Source: an uncultured Paracoccaceae bacterium (GTDB lineage: Bacteria > Pseudomonadota > Alphaproteobacteria > Rhodobacterales > Rhodobacteraceae). From it: a stretch of 64,000 bases of DNA. A model generated the notes under the pieces. That model did not search any database. It had not been told where the DNA came from and was given only the letters and a program-made list of their open reading frames with translations. Position numbers and translations under genes: made by a program. Positions 1 through 9,317 of the stretch are shown here, piece after piece (position 1 is the first letter of the stretch; each line of letters opens with the position of its first letter). The stretch lies in contig CAKSTR010000013.1 in the NCBI GenBank assembly GCA_934500835.1, positions 1 to 64,000 on the forward strand. Reading direction: 5' to 3'.

Positions 1-683
1 CGCAGTTTCACCTTGTAGCGCATCGCCAGCTCGACCGAGCGGGTCTGCAGCACCTTGGCGCCAAGCGAGGCCAGTTCCAGCATCTCCTCGAAGGCGATGC
101 GGTCCAGCTTGCGGGCCTTGGCGGCAATGCGCGGGTCGGTGGTATAGACGCCGTCGACATCGGTGTAGATGTCGCAGCGTTCCGCCCCGAAGGCGGCGGC
201 AAAGGCGACGGCGGTGGTGTCGCTGCCGCCGCGGCCAAGGGTGGTGATCCGGCCCTCGGTGCTGACGCCCTGGAAGCCTGCGACCACGGCAACCTTGAAG
301 CCTTCGGCGAATTTCGCATCCAGATTGTCGCGCGGGATCGACACGAAACGGGCCGAGCCATGGGCAGACGTGGTGTTGATCGGCACCTGCCAGCCCTGCC
401 AGCTGCGCGCCGGCACGCCCATTTCCTGCAGGCGCAAGGCCATCAGCCCGGCGGTGACATTCTCGCCGCTGGCAACGACGGCATCATATTCGCGCGCGTC
501 GTACAGTTTCGAGGTGGTCTCGACCCAGCCGACAAGCTCATTGGTCTTGCCCGACATGGCCGAGACGATGACGATGACGTCATAGCCACGCTCGACCTCG
601 GCCTGCACCTTGGCGGCGGCATTCTCGATGCGGCCCAGATCAGCCACCGAGGTTCCGCCGAATTTCATCACCAGAAGCGGCAT
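1..683 (-). CDS. lysC: Aspartate kinase, N-terminal part (cut by window edge)
   Basis: Phosphorylates L-aspartate, the first step to lysine, threonine, methionine and diaminopimelate, in the cytoplasm. About 227 N-terminal residues are visible. The amino-acid-kinase motif KFGGTSVAD lies near residue 7, followed by [11 protein letters not shown] near residue 70 and [11 protein letters not shown] near residue 150. These are the ATP and aspartate sites of the family. The C-terminal ACT regulatory domains lie outside the window. The ATG at 683 is chosen because the family usually begins a few residues before the KFGGTS motif. It is on the same strand as purD upstream, about 118 bp away. Confidence 0.93.
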   Translation of the reverse strand, partial: MPLLVMKFGGTSVADLGRIENAAAKVQAEVERGYDVIVIVSAMSGKTNELVGWVETTSKLYDAREYDAVVASGENVTAGLMALRLQEMGVPARSWQGWQVPINTTSAHGSARFVSIPRDNLDAKFAEGFKVAVVAGFQGVSTEGRITTLGRGGSDTTAVAFAAAFGAERCDIYTDVDGVYTTDPRIAAKARKLDRIAFEEMLELASLGAKVLQTRSVELAMRYKVKL

Positions 684-801
684 GGACATCCTCCGGGCCG
701 TTCAAATCCGCGGGTCTCATAGGCGCGGGCGGGGGCGGGCGCAAGAGGCGGCGATGGCCGACGACGAGAGGCAGGTTTGCGGCGGCAGGCGCGCCTTTTG
801 A

Positions 802-2064
802 TCAGAGGGCGCGCCAGCCGATGTCGCGGCGGCAGAAGCCTTCCGGCCAGTCGATGGCATCGACCATCGTATAAGCCTCGGTGCGGGCCTCTTGCAGGCT
901 GGAGCCGCGCGCGGTGACGTTCAGGACGCGGCCGCCATTGGCGGTGACCTTTCCGTCCCGGAGCCTGGTGCCGGCGTGAAAGACCATGTGGCGGCTGTCC
1001 TCGGCCTGCCGGTCCAACCCGCCGATCACGCTGCCCTTGGCATAGGCGCCGGGATAGCCATTTGCGGCCATCACCACGGTCAGGGCATGGTCCTCGGCCC
1101 AGTTCACGCAGGTTCCGGCCAGCCGTCCTTCGGCGCAGGCCAGAAGAAGATCCAGCGCCTGCGCGCCAAGCCGCATCATCAGCACCTGCGCCTCGGGATC
1201 GCCGAAGCGGCAGTTGTATTCCACCAGCCGGCCGCGGCCGTTCTCGATCATCAGCCCGGCATAGAGCACCCCCTCATAGGGCGTGCCACGGCGGGCCATT
1301 TCGCGGATCGTGGGCAGGACGATCTCGTCCATCGCCTGCTGTTGCAGGGCTTCGGTCAGGACGGGAGCCGGCGAATAGGCGCCCATGCCGCCGGTATTGG
1401 GGCCGGTGTCGCCATCGCCCACCCGCTTGTGGTCCTGCGCGGTGCCGATGGGCAGGGCGTTCACCCCGTCCGAGAGGACGAAGAAGCTGGCTTCCTCACC
1501 CGACATGAATTCCTCGATCACCACTTCGGCCCCGGCTTCGCCAAAGGCGCCGCCGAAGATCTCGTCGATGCCGGCAAGGGCCTCGGCCTCGGTCATGCCC
1601 ATGATCACGCCCTTGCCGGCGGCAAGCCCGTCGGCCTTGATGACAAGGGGCGCGCCCTGGGTGCGGACATGGTCGCGGGCCAAAGCGGCATCGGTGAAGC
1701 GGGCATAGGCGGCGGTCGGCGCGCCACAGGCATCGCAGACCTCCTTGGTGAAGGCTTTCGACGCTTCAAGCCGCGCCGCTGCCGCCGATGGCCCGAAGGT
1801 CAGCACGCCGGCCGCGCGGGTGGCATCGGCAACGCCGGCGGCCAAAGGGGCCTCGGGGCCGACGATCACGAAGTCGATCGCATTGGCCGCGCAGAAACCC
1901 ACCACTTCGGTGCCCGACAGGATGTCCAGATCGGCCAGTTCGGCCAGCTGCGCGATCCCGGCATTGCCTGGCGCCACGATCAGCCGGTCGCATTTCGGGT
2001 TCTGTTTCACTGCCCAGGCCAGCGCATGTTCGCGGCCACCGGAACCGAGGATCAGGATGTTCAT
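802..2064 (-). CDS. purD: Phosphoribosylamine--glycine ligase
   Basis: ATP-grasp enzyme joining glycine to 5-phosphoribosylamine in purine synthesis; cytoplasmic. It has 420 residues, normal for PurD. The N-terminus MNILILGSGGREHALAW is the family hallmark. The ATP-grasp core follows (KADGLAAGKGV near residue 140) with the metal-binding end YNCRFGDPEAQ near residue 290. The reading frame is open to 2139, but the ATG at 2064 is preferred because AGGAGG lies about 7 nt upstream and the Rossmann motif starts there. It is divergent from xseA across 190 bp. Confidence 0.97.
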   Translation of the reverse strand: MNILILGSGGREHALAWAVKQNPKCDRLIVAPGNAGIAQLAELADLDILSGTEVVGFCAANAIDFVIVGPEAPLAAGVADATRAAGVLTFGPSAAAARLEASKAFTKEVCDACGAPTAAYARFTDAALARDHVRTQGAPLVIKADGLAAGKGVIMGMTEAEALAGIDEIFGGAFGEAGAEVVIEEFMSGEEASFFVLSDGVNALPIGTAQDHKRVGDGDTGPNTGGMGAYSPAPVLTEALQQQAMDEIVLPTIREMARRGTPYEGVLYAGLMIENGRGRLVEYNCRFGDPEAQVLMMRLGAQALDLLLACAEGRLAGTCVNWAEDHALTVVMAANGYPGAYAKGSVIGGLDRQAEDSRHMVFHAGTRLRDGKVTANGGRVLNVTARGSSLQEARTEAYTMVDAIDWPEGFCRRDIGWRAL

Positions 2065-2156
2065 GGCGCCGCCTCCTGCTGTTCGCCGCCTCATAGGTTG
2101 CGCAGGCCCCCAAGGCAAGCGATGGCAGCTCCGGAACATACCTCCTTCCTCCTCGG

Positions 2157-2186
2157 GAAGCCGCCTCTTTCAGAAGGCAAATATCC
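2157..2186. repeat. Dispersed intergenic repeat, copy A
   Basis: This 30-nt stretch in the purD-xseA spacer matches 39790-39819 at 28 of 30 positions, ending in AAATATCC in both. At the other site it forms one arm of a long hairpin; here the partner arm is not recognisable. It belongs to a group of intergenic GGATATTT-type elements in this window. Confidence 0.7.
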
Positions 2187-2254
2187 CCGCCGGAGGCCCC
2201 GGCCGATGCCGGGCGGGCGGTTGCCAAGGCGGCGCGGGGCGGGCATGAAAGGCC

Positions 2255-3850
2255 ATGGACCTGATCGACGACGCCCCGGCCCCCGGCAACAGCCCCGAAT
2301 ACACCGTCTCGGAACTTTCCGGCGCGGTGAAACGCGTGATCGAGGGCGAGTTCGGCCTTGTCCGCGTGCGGGGCGAGGTGGGGCGGGTGTCGCGCCCGGC
2401 CTCGGGCCATCTTTACTTCGACCTGAAAGACGACCGCAGCGTGATCGCCGCGATCAGCTGGAAGGGGCAGGTCGCAAGAATGCAGGTGCGGCCCGAGGAG
2501 GGGATGGAGGTCATTGCCACCGGGCGGATGACCACCTTTCCGGGCCAGTCGAAATATCAGCTGATCGTCGAGGATGTGGCACCCGCCGGGGCGGGTGCCC
2601 TGATGGCGATGCTGGAGAAACGCCGCGCCGCGCTGCAGGCCGAGGGGCTGTTCGATCCCGCCCGCAAGCAGCCGATCCCCTATCTGCCGCAGGTGATCGG
2701 CGTGATCACCTCGCCCTCGGGTGCGGTGATCCGCGACATCCTGCACCGCTTGCGCGACCGCTTTCCGCGCCGGGTGCTGATCTGGCCGGTGGCGGTGCAG
2801 GGTCAGGCCTGCGCGCCCGAGGTGGCGGCGGCGATCCGCGGCTTCAACGCCCTGCCCGGCGACGGCCCGGTGCCGCGGCCCGATGTGATCATCGTGGCGC
2901 GGGGCGGTGGCTCGCTTGAGGATCTGTGGGGCTTCAACGAGGAAATCGTTGTGCGGGCGGCGGCGGAAAGCCGGATCCCGCTGATCTCGGCCGTGGGGCA
3001 CGAGACGGATACCACGCTGATCGACATTGCCGCCGATCTGCGGGCGCCGACGCCGACGGCTGCGGCCGAACTGGCCGTGCCGGTGCGGCTGGACCTGCTG
3101 GCCACGGTTGCCGATCTGGCGGCGCGGCAGGGCAGAGCCGTCGGGCATGGCGTGGAGCGGCGGCAGCAGCGGCTGCGCGATCTGTCGCGGGCACTGCCGC
3201 GCGCCGATGCGCTGACCGCCACCGCAGCACAGCGGCTGGACCTGTGGTCGGGCCGGCTGGCCGGGGCGCTGGAGGTGATGATCGCGCGCAAGCGAGGTGC
3301 CTTCGACAAGGCATCGGGGCCGATGCGGCCCGAGATACTGGCGGGCGGGCTGGCGCGCCGCCGGGACGCGCTGGCACTTTGCGACGGCCAGTTGCAGGAC
3401 CGGATCTCAAGAGTGCTGGAGCGGCGCCGGACCCAGTTCGGCAACTGGGCCTCCCGGCTGGCACCGTCGCTGGCAAATCGGGTCGCGGCGGCGGATCGGC
3501 AGGCGGCAGACGCGCGCAAGGTCTTGTCCGGCCTGGCCGAACGGCTTGAGGCGGCGGCACTTCGGCGCCTTGATCACACGGGCCAGCGGGTTGCGCAAAG
3601 CGGCCGCATGCTGGAGACGCTGAGCTATGCCAAGACCCTGGAGCGGGGTTTCGCGGTGGTGCGCGGCGACGGCAAGGTCGTCACCAGCCGGGCAGAAGCC
3701 GCGGCGGCCACTGCGCTGGAGGTGGAGTTCCGGGACGGCAGGCTTGCGCTGGCGGCCGGCGGCACCCCCGCGCCTTCGCCCGCGCCGGTTCCAGTCGCCG
3801 TCCGCAAGACAAAACCCGGCGGCGACGGCGGGCAGGGCAGCCTGTTCTGA
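2255..3850 (+). CDS. xseA: Exodeoxyribonuclease VII large subunit
   Basis: Large subunit of exonuclease VII, which degrades single-stranded DNA to oligonucleotides together with XseB. 531 residues. The N-terminal OB-fold shows VRGEVGRVSRPASGHLYFDL near residue 35. The catalytic core has GVITSPSGAVIRDI near residue 150, ARGGGSLEDLWGFNEE near residue 215 and SAVGHETDTTLID near residue 245, all standard for XseA. A helical, Arg/Leu-rich coiled-coil region follows from about 280 to 450, then the LERGFAVVR end motif and a Pro/Ala-rich tail. xseB is not in the window. Confidence 0.97.
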   Translation: MDLIDDAPAPGNSPEYTVSELSGAVKRVIEGEFGLVRVRGEVGRVSRPASGHLYFDLKDDRSVIAAISWKGQVARMQVRPEEGMEVIATGRMTTFPGQSKYQLIVEDVAPAGAGALMAMLEKRRAALQAEGLFDPARKQPIPYLPQVIGVITSPSGAVIRDILHRLRDRFPRRVLIWPVAVQGQACAPEVAAAIRGFNALPGDGPVPRPDVIIVARGGGSLEDLWGFNEEIVVRAAAESRIPLISAVGHETDTTLIDIAADLRAPTPTAAAELAVPVRLDLLATVADLAARQGRAVGHGVERRQQRLRDLSRALPRADALTATAAQRLDLWSGRLAGALEVMIARKRGAFDKASGPMRPEILAGGLARRRDALALCDGQLQDRISRVLERRRTQFGNWASRLAPSLANRVAAADRQAADARKVLSGLAERLEAAALRRLDHTGQRVAQSGRMLETLSYAKTLERGFAVVRGDGKVVTSRAEAAAATALEVEFRDGRLALAAGGTPAPSPAPVPVAVRKTKPGGDGGQGSLF

Positions 3851-3908
3851 TGCCTGCCACCGGCCGCGGCGATATTTTTCGCAGGAGAATCGGGGTCCGG
3901 CGCCGCCG

Positions 3909-4313
3909 TCACGCACCGATGTATTCGTTGCAGGTCATCGGCCCGCCGTTGGGCGTCAGATAGATCGGCTGCGCCGCCGGATCGCCGCGGAACTGCGCCG
4001 ACAGCCCGGTGTCGGTCTTGAAATAGGTCCAGCAATCGGGATTGCCGGGATCGTCCTCGTAGCTGAAGCAGATCTGGTCGCCGACCTGCTCCCATGTGGC
4101 ATACATGCAGCCGCGCGAATCCTCCCAGATCGACCGGCGGCCGGGCAGGAACCTTTCGACCCCGTAGACGCTGCCCCCCGACCATGTGTCCATGATCTGG
4201 CCCAGGGTCAGGGCGTCGAACTCCTCGGCCGTCAGGGGCAGGGGGCCTTCAGCCCCGGCGGGCAGGGCAAGGGTCAGCGACAGAAGGGCTGCGGTCAGCG
4301 ACAAGTGGCGCAT
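3909..4313 (-). CDS. Small secreted protein, tandem paralogue 2
   Basis: Function unknown. 134 residues. A signal peptide (MRHLSLTAALLSLTLALPAGA) precedes a mature domain starting with LTAEEFDALTLGQIMDTW. It contains four cysteines, likely paired in the periplasm, and aromatic motifs WEQVGDQICFSYED and CWTYF. The gene upstream (4316-4714) has the same plan: TAEEFDA, a Y/W-rich middle, CFxYE and a CWxF motif, so the two are duplicated copies. They are separated by 2 nt and probably co-transcribed. The frame is open to 4448, but the start at 4313 gives a clean signal peptide and follows directly on the neighbour's stop. Confidence 0.8.
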   Translation of the reverse strand: MRHLSLTAALLSLTLALPAGAEGPLPLTAEEFDALTLGQIMDTWSGGSVYGVERFLPGRRSIWEDSRGCMYATWEQVGDQICFSYEDDPGNPDCWTYFKTDTGLSAQFRGDPAAQPIYLTPNGGPMTCNEYIGA

Positions 4314-4315
4314 CG

Positions 4316-4714
4316 TTAAACCCCCACATCCAGATCGGGGCAGCTGAGGCCCCGAGTCGCATCCTTCACCTCGGACAGTTCGGACCCCGGCAGATCCTCG
4401 GTGGACAGGGCGCGCAGGCCGCCATCCTCCTGCCAGAAGGACCAGCAATGCTCGCCGGTCGAGTATTCATAGGTGAAGCAGATCAGCCCGCCCTTCTCAT
4501 ACCAATGGCCATATTGGCAAAGGTCGCCCGTCACCTGCCAGCGGACACGGCGGTCTGGCAGGTATTCCTCGGTGCCATAGATCTCTCCGAATTGCGAATA
4601 GGTCAGGGTCTTGCCGGTGGCATAGGCGTCGAACTCCTCGGCTGTCATCGGGTCCTGTGCCGCGGCCAGCACGGGCAGGGCCGACAGGCAGGCGGCAAGG
4701 GCGAGGGCACGCAT
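4316..4714 (-). CDS. Small secreted protein, tandem paralogue 1
   Basis: Function unknown. 132 residues with a signal peptide (MRALALAACLSALPVLAAAQ), then PMTAEEFDAYATGKTLTYSQ. It resembles the next gene (3909-4313) over its whole length: TAEEFDA, YG.E.YLPDRR/FLPGRR, cysteine-centred aromatic motifs and a CW.F segment. A periplasmic, disulfide-stabilised domain is the likely form. The pair is transcribed minus-strand; no enzyme motif was recognised. Confidence 0.8.
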   Translation of the reverse strand: MRALALAACLSALPVLAAAQDPMTAEEFDAYATGKTLTYSQFGEIYGTEEYLPDRRVRWQVTGDLCQYGHWYEKGGLICFTYEYSTGEHCWSFWQEDGGLRALSTEDLPGSELSEVKDATRGLSCPDLDVGV

Positions 4715-4802
4715 CGGCAGATCTCCAGCAGCGGGGTGTCGCGGCGGATGCTGCCAGAGCGAAAGCGGAAAGGCCAGTCAGCCTTGCGTGACCTTGCCGG
4801 GA

Positions 4803-5876
4803 TCAGTCGCGCGGATGCCAGCGCCGCAGGGCCGGACGGATGGCGCGCTTCCACAGCGGCGGGAAAAGCGCCAGCGTGCAGGCCACCGGCAGGGGCCAGG
4901 GCAGGCGGGGGGCCTCGGTCTCATCCCCAAGCCGCAGCGCCGGATAGGGGCGCGAGGGATGGGCGTGGTGATCGGAATGGCGCGGCGCGTTCAGCATCAG
5001 CGCCGATGAGAACCAGGGGCCGGAGTTCCAGCTGTGCGCCGCCCCCACCGGGGCGGGCCTGCCGCCGGGCAGGGGGGCGCGGCGCAGCCCGTAGTGCTGG
5101 ACGTAATCCGACAACAGGATCTGCGATTGCGCCATCACGGCCAGCGCCCACCACGCAACAACGCCACCCCAACCGGCCAGGGCATACCCCGCCGCCAGCC
5201 CCGCCAGACTGCCGGCAAGATGCCAGACATAGGGGTGCGGGCCACGCTTGTTGCCGCGCTTGCGCAGCGCGGTTTCCGCCCGCCGTCCCTGCCGGTAGCT
5301 GCCGACCCAGGCCCGCAGCCAGAAGCGGTAGAATCCCATGCCCTCGGGCGCGGAATTGGGGTCTTCGGCGGTGGCGACATGGCGGTGATGCACCAGCCGG
5401 TGCGCCGATGCGTGCTGGCCGAACAGGATCGCGGCATAAAAGCCGCTGCCAAGCCGGAACATCCAGCGGCCGGGGCGGTGGATCAGCTCATGCGCGGCCG
5501 GGTGGCCGACCTGTCCCAGCCAGAGACCGGCGCCGATCAGGATCAGCGCGCGGCCTGCGCCGGACAGATCCGGGTCGCCGGCCGCCGCCCAGACCGCGGC
5601 GGGCATGAGGCACAGGGCCGACAGCCCGACGCAGACAAGCAGGAGGTCCGAGCCGGGAAACTCCTGCCCCTCGGCGGCATCGCCGGCGACATGGGGGATC
5701 AGCCGGTCGATGATGGCGGAAAGACCGGCCATGTAAAGGAAGCCGGCCCAGACCCATGCCCCGCCCAGCCAGAGGCCAAGCGCAAGAAGCGGCAGCGGCG
5801 CCAGCGCCACCGCAGCAAAGGCGGCAAGGGGCAGGGGGCGGGGCAGGGGCTGGCGAAGGCGCGGGGCATCGGTCAT
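4803..5876 (-). CDS. alkB: AlkB-type integral-membrane alkane monooxygenase / fatty acid hydroxylase
   Basis: Di-iron membrane hydroxylase that oxidises terminal C-H bonds of alkanes or related chains, taking electrons from rubredoxin. 357 residues with about six membrane segments. The histidine boxes are in family order: HELIHRP (about 139), HRLVHHRH (about 168) and a final HSDHHAHPSRPYPAL (about 310), with DYVQHYGL between them. This pattern distinguishes AlkB-type enzymes from ordinary desaturases. The frame extends upstream to 6242, but the ATG at 5876 starts just before the first membrane segment; an ATG at 5903 is possible. No rubredoxin gene is adjacent, so the substrate cannot be read from context. 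Confidence 0.88.
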   Translation of the reverse strand: MTDAPRLRQPLPRPLPLAAFAAVALAPLPLLALGLWLGGAWVWAGFLYMAGLSAIIDRLIPHVAGDAAEGQEFPGSDLLLVCVGLSALCLMPAAVWAAAGDPDLSGAGRALILIGAGLWLGQVGHPAAHELIHRPGRWMFRLGSGFYAAILFGQHASAHRLVHHRHVATAEDPNSAPEGMGFYRFWLRAWVGSYRQGRRAETALRKRGNKRGPHPYVWHLAGSLAGLAAGYALAGWGGVVAWWALAVMAQSQILLSDYVQHYGLRRAPLPGGRPAPVGAAHSWNSGPWFSSALMLNAPRHSDHHAHPSRPYPALRLGDETEAPRLPWPLPVACTLALFPPLWKRAIRPALRRWHPRD

Positions 5877-5954
5877 GGTCCGGCAAGGGAAGCATGAAAC
5901 CATGGCCGCGAAAAGGCCGCGGGGTGACGCAGAGTCCGGCGAGGGGGGCACGCT

Positions 5955-6650
5955 ATGGGGGGGCTTGGGGCTGAATGGGTCTTGGGGCTGATCGCGCTCG
6001 CGGCCGCTGTGGCCTACTGGCTTTGGTTCAGCACGCGCGACGACCCCGGCCCGAAGGGGGCAGCGGTGAAGGCGGCATCGACCGGCGCCCTTGCGCTGAT
6101 CCTGTGGCATCTCTCGCCGGGACTGCCGCTGTTCTGGCTGTGGGCCGCTGGAATGACCCTTGGCGCCTTGGGCGACTGGTGTCTTGCCCGCCGGGGCGAG
6201 GCCCTTTTTCTGGCCGGGATGGCCGCCTTCGGACTGGGGCATCTGGCCTATGCCGCCGCGATGCTGGCCTTTGCCGCAGGGCCGGACTTTGCCCGGCTGT
6301 CTTTGCCGGAGGGGGGCGCGCTTGCGGTGCTTGTGGCTCTGCTCCTCTCGACCGAGGTCTGGCTGGCCCCGCGCACTGGCCGCTTGCGATGGCCGGTGCG
6401 GGCCTATGTGCTGCTGATCGGCCTGATGGGGGTGGCGGCGATCCTGCTGCCCGCCGGCCCCGGTAAGGGCGTCCTGCGTCTGGGGGCGGCGCTGTTCCTG
6501 CTGTCGGACCTGCTGCTTTCCATCCGGCTTTTCGTCACCGGCGACCCCGCACGGCAGCGGCTGCTGTCGCTGACGCTTTGGCCCGCCTATTGGTGCGGGC
6601 AGGCGTTGATCGCCTATGGGGCGGCTGTCGCGTGGATCTCGCGCGCTTGA
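5955..6650 (+). CDS. YhhN/TMEM86-family membrane protein (lysoplasmalogenase-like)
   Basis: Eight-helix membrane protein of the YhhN family, whose animal members hydrolyse lysoplasmalogens; the bacterial role is unsettled. 231 residues. Family signposts: KAASTGALALIL near residue 40, LGALGDWCLARR near residue 72, FGLGHLAYA near residue 93 and GAALFLLSDLLLSIRLF near residue 178. The start has GAGGGGG about 7 nt upstream. It is divergent from alkB with roughly 80 bp between starts; a shared role in lipid metabolism is possible but unproved. Confidence 0.8.
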   Translation: MGGLGAEWVLGLIALAAAVAYWLWFSTRDDPGPKGAAVKAASTGALALILWHLSPGLPLFWLWAAGMTLGALGDWCLARRGEALFLAGMAAFGLGHLAYAAAMLAFAAGPDFARLSLPEGGALAVLVALLLSTEVWLAPRTGRLRWPVRAYVLLIGLMGVAAILLPAGPGKGVLRLGAALFLLSDLLLSIRLFVTGDPARQRLLSLTLWPAYWCGQALIAYGAAVAWISRA

Positions 6651-6725
6651 CGATCCCCTTCCCTTCGCGGGCCTCAGGGATTAGGTGACAGGAAACCGGC
6701 AGCACCGCCGGGCCGGGGGCTGCCC

Positions 6726-7901
6726 ATGTCTTTCTTCAAGAAGCTCAAGGATCGGATGTTCCGGTCATCGTCGAAGATCGGCGAAGGGCTGGACAATCTG
6801 GTGGCCGAGGGCGCCGCTGAGGAAGCCCCCGTCGAAGCCCCCGTCGAAGCCTCCGTCGAGGCACCCGAACCCGAGGCCCCTGTCGCCGCCGCGCCTGCAG
6901 CCCCTGCGCCGCTGTCCGAACCCGTGCCCGTCAGCCCTGCTCCCGTCAGCCCCGCACCCTTGCCTGCCCCCGAACCGGCCCGCCCCCCCGAACCGTCCCC
7001 GGACCCCGCCGCCAGATCCGGCCTTATGGGCCGTCTCTTCGGACGCGGTGCCGCCGCGGACGAGCCGCGCCGGGTGCTGGACGATGCCATGCTGGAAAGT
7101 CTGGAAGAGGTGCTGATCCAGGCCGATCTTGGCCCCGAGACCGCGGTCCGCGTCACCGCCAATATTGCCGAGGGGCGCTTTGGCAGGAAGGTCTCGACGC
7201 GTGAACTGAAAGAGGCCCTCGCCGCCGAGGTGGCGCGGATCATGGGCCCGGTCGCGCGGCCCCTGCCGCTTTATCCGCAGAAACCGCAGGTCGTGCTGGT
7301 GGTCGGCGTCAACGGCTCGGGCAAGACCACGACCATCGGCAAGCTGGCCAGCCAGTTCAAGGCCGCCGGCAAGACGGTGGTGATCGCGGCGGGCGATACC
7401 TTCCGCGCGGCGGCGGTGGAGCAGCTGAAGGTTTGGGGCGACCGCGCCGGAGTGCCGGTGCTGACCGCGCCCGAGGGCAGCGATCCGGCAAGCCTTGCCT
7501 TCGACGCCCTGACCAGGGCCAGGGCCGATGGCGCCGACCTGCTGATGATCGACACCGCCGGCCGGCTGCAGAACCGGGCCGACCTGATGGAAGAGCTGGC
7601 CAAGATCGTCCGCGTCATCCGCAAGGTCGATCCCACCGCGCCGCACAACACCTTGCTGGTGCTGGATGCCACCACGGGCCAGAACGCCGTCACGCAGGTC
7701 GACATCTTCCGCAAGATCGCCGATGTCTCGGGCCTTGTGATGACCAAGCTGGACGGCACGGCCAAGGGCGGTGTCCTTGTGGCGCTGGCCGACCGCTTCG
7801 GCCTGCCGATCCATGCCATCGGCGTGGGCGAGCAGATCGACGATCTTTCCCCCTTCGACCCCGAGGATTTCGCCCGGGCGCTGGTGGGGCTTGGGGACTA
7901 G
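6726..7901 (+). CDS. ftsY: Signal recognition particle receptor FtsY
   Basis: SRP-receptor GTPase that docks ribosome-nascent chains at the inner membrane. 391 residues. An N-terminal amphipathic helix (MSFFKKLKDRMFR) is followed by an acidic Ala/Pro/Glu-rich linker (about 25-100), then the N domain and the G domain. The G domain carries GVNGSGKTTT near residue 193, DTFRAAAVEQ, DTAGRLQNR, TKLDGTAKGG and the C-terminal GVGEQIDDLSPFDPEDF. This order is diagnostic of FtsY rather than Ffh. yciB begins 5 nt after the stop, so the two are co-transcribed. Confidence 0.98.
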   Translation: MSFFKKLKDRMFRSSSKIGEGLDNLVAEGAAEEAPVEAPVEASVEAPEPEAPVAAAPAAPAPLSEPVPVSPAPVSPAPLPAPEPARPPEPSPDPAARSGLMGRLFGRGAAADEPRRVLDDAMLESLEEVLIQADLGPETAVRVTANIAEGRFGRKVSTRELKEALAAEVARIMGPVARPLPLYPQKPQVVLVVGVNGSGKTTTIGKLASQFKAAGKTVVIAAGDTFRAAAVEQLKVWGDRAGVPVLTAPEGSDPASLAFDALTRARADGADLLMIDTAGRLQNRADLMEELAKIVRVIRKVDPTAPHNTLLVLDATTGQNAVTQVDIFRKIADVSGLVMTKLDGTAKGGVLVALADRFGLPIHAIGVGEQIDDLSPFDPEDFARALVGLGD

Positions 7902-7905
7902 GGCC

Positions 7906-8550
7906 ATGACGGAAAAGACCGCGCGCAAGATCAACCCGATCCTGAAACTGGTGCTGGAACTGGGGCCGATCGTCCTGTTCTTCGTGATCTTCGGCCGGGT
8001 GAAGGACCAGACCTTCCACATCGCCGGCAGCGACTATTCCGGCTTCATCGTCACCACGGCGGTCTTTGTCGGGCTGATCATCGTGACCACGGCGATCCTT
8101 TGGCTGCTGACCGGCCGGCTGTCGCGGATGCAGATCCTGACGCTGGTGCTGGTGGTGGTGATGGGCGGGTTGTCGGTCTGGCTGAAGGACGAGCGGTTCA
8201 TCAAGATGAAGCCGACCTTCCTTTACCTTGCCTTCGGCGGCATCCTCGGGTTCGGCCTTCTGCGCGGCCAAAGCTACCTTTCTTCCGTAATGGAAGAGGC
8301 GGTGCCGATGACGCCCGAGGGCTGGATGATCCTGACCCGCCGGATGACCCTTTTCTTCTTCGCCCTTGCCGTGGCGAACGAACTGGTCTGGCGGCTGATG
8401 TCGACCGATGCCTGGGTGAACTTCAAGACCTTCGGCCTGACGGCGGCACTGTTCTTCTTCATCCTGTCGCAAGGCCGGTTGTTCGAGACCTACGCGCCCG
8501 AAACCGCCGACCGCGAAGCCGCCGACCCCGAACCCGCCGACAAGGAGTGA
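7906..8550 (+). CDS. yciB: YciB/IspZ family inner-membrane septation protein
   Basis: Polytopic inner-membrane protein of the YciB (intracellular septation protein A) family, linked to cell-envelope synthesis and division. 214 residues with about five membrane segments. Family features are LKLVLELGPIVLFFVIF near residue 12, VVVMGGLSVWLKDERFIKMKPTF near residue 80 and NELVWRLMSTDAWVNFKTFG near residue 158. The C-terminus is an acidic Ala/Asp/Pro tail. The frame opens at 7771 inside ftsY, but the ATG at 7906 lies right after the ftsY stop and matches the family start. Confidence 0.92.
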   Translation: MTEKTARKINPILKLVLELGPIVLFFVIFGRVKDQTFHIAGSDYSGFIVTTAVFVGLIIVTTAILWLLTGRLSRMQILTLVLVVVMGGLSVWLKDERFIKMKPTFLYLAFGGILGFGLLRGQSYLSSVMEEAVPMTPEGWMILTRRMTLFFFALAVANELVWRLMSTDAWVNFKTFGLTAALFFFILSQGRLFETYAPETADREAADPEPADKE

Positions 8551-8671
8551 CCCCCGGCCGCCGGCCGGGCCGGCGCGCTGGCGGCATCGCCCCCCGAATG
8601 GCCCTTTGACGCCACACCGCTGCCCGATTTTCCGTGCAGGTCGGGTGAAGCTGCTCAAAGGACTCCTGCCC

Positions 8672-9310
8672 ATGCTGCGCCACACGCTGGAATCTGTCCG
8701 CCTGTTCCTGGAACTGTTCCGCGACGTGCCCCCGATGCCGCGCAGGGCCTTTCTGCCCGGGGCGGTGCTGATCGTCGCCTATCCGCTGATGTCGGTGCTG
8801 CTTGGCCCGGGCGAGAACGGGCAGGCTTTCGTCACCGCTTTCCTGCTGGCCCTGGCGGTGCGGATCTCGGTGCGGTTCGAGGGCATCGTCAAGCGGCTTC
8901 TGGACCAGTTCAGCCGGCGCGAGACGGTTCTGATCGCCATGCTGGTAGCACTTGGGCCGCTGTTCCTGCTGGCGTCGGTCGATGATCCGCTGTGGTGCCA
9001 GCGCAGCCAGAGCGCCTACTACATCATCCTCGGCTCGATGTTCGTCTCGGACATGCTGGCGGGGCGGCATGACATGGCCGCGCGGTTCTGGCCATGGCCC
9101 GAGATGGAGGCCCATCTGCCGGCCATGACCCGGATCATGGTGCTGTTCAACCTTGGCTTTCTTGTGCTGAACGAAGCCCTGATCCGCACCTTCGATCCGT
9201 CGCATTGGCTGCTGTTCTGGGCGGTGCTGCCGGTCGCGGCGCATGTGGTGCTGTCGGCCCTGATCCTGGCCGTCCTTCACAGCGATGACGATGGTGAGGC
9301 CCTGAACTGA
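8672..9310 (+). CDS. Integral membrane protein of unknown function
   Basis: No family recognised with confidence. 212 residues with four to five hydrophobic segments: LPGAVLIVAYPLMSVLL, AFLLALAVRISV, VLIAMLVALGPLFLLAS, VLFNLGFLVLNEALI and LLFWAVLPVAAHVVLSALIL. Between helices 3 and 4 is a Trp/Pro-rich loop (ARFWPWPEMEAHLP). Overall size and topology resemble YciB, which sits just upstream. AAAGGA lies about 9 nt before the ATG at 8672; the frame is open to 8606. It is probably in the ftsY-yciB transcript. Confidence 0.75.
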   Translation: MLRHTLESVRLFLELFRDVPPMPRRAFLPGAVLIVAYPLMSVLLGPGENGQAFVTAFLLALAVRISVRFEGIVKRLLDQFSRRETVLIAMLVALGPLFLLASVDDPLWCQRSQSAYYIILGSMFVSDMLAGRHDMAARFWPWPEMEAHLPAMTRIMVLFNLGFLVLNEALIRTFDPSHWLLFWAVLPVAAHVVLSALILAVLHSDDDGEALN

Positions 9311-9317
9311 GGCGGGC

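Noticed and set aside
892..2919. 675-codon plus-strand frame antisense to purD and overlapping xseA
   Set aside because: Composition-driven shadow of high-GC coding DNA; no family motifs, and both real genes are certain.
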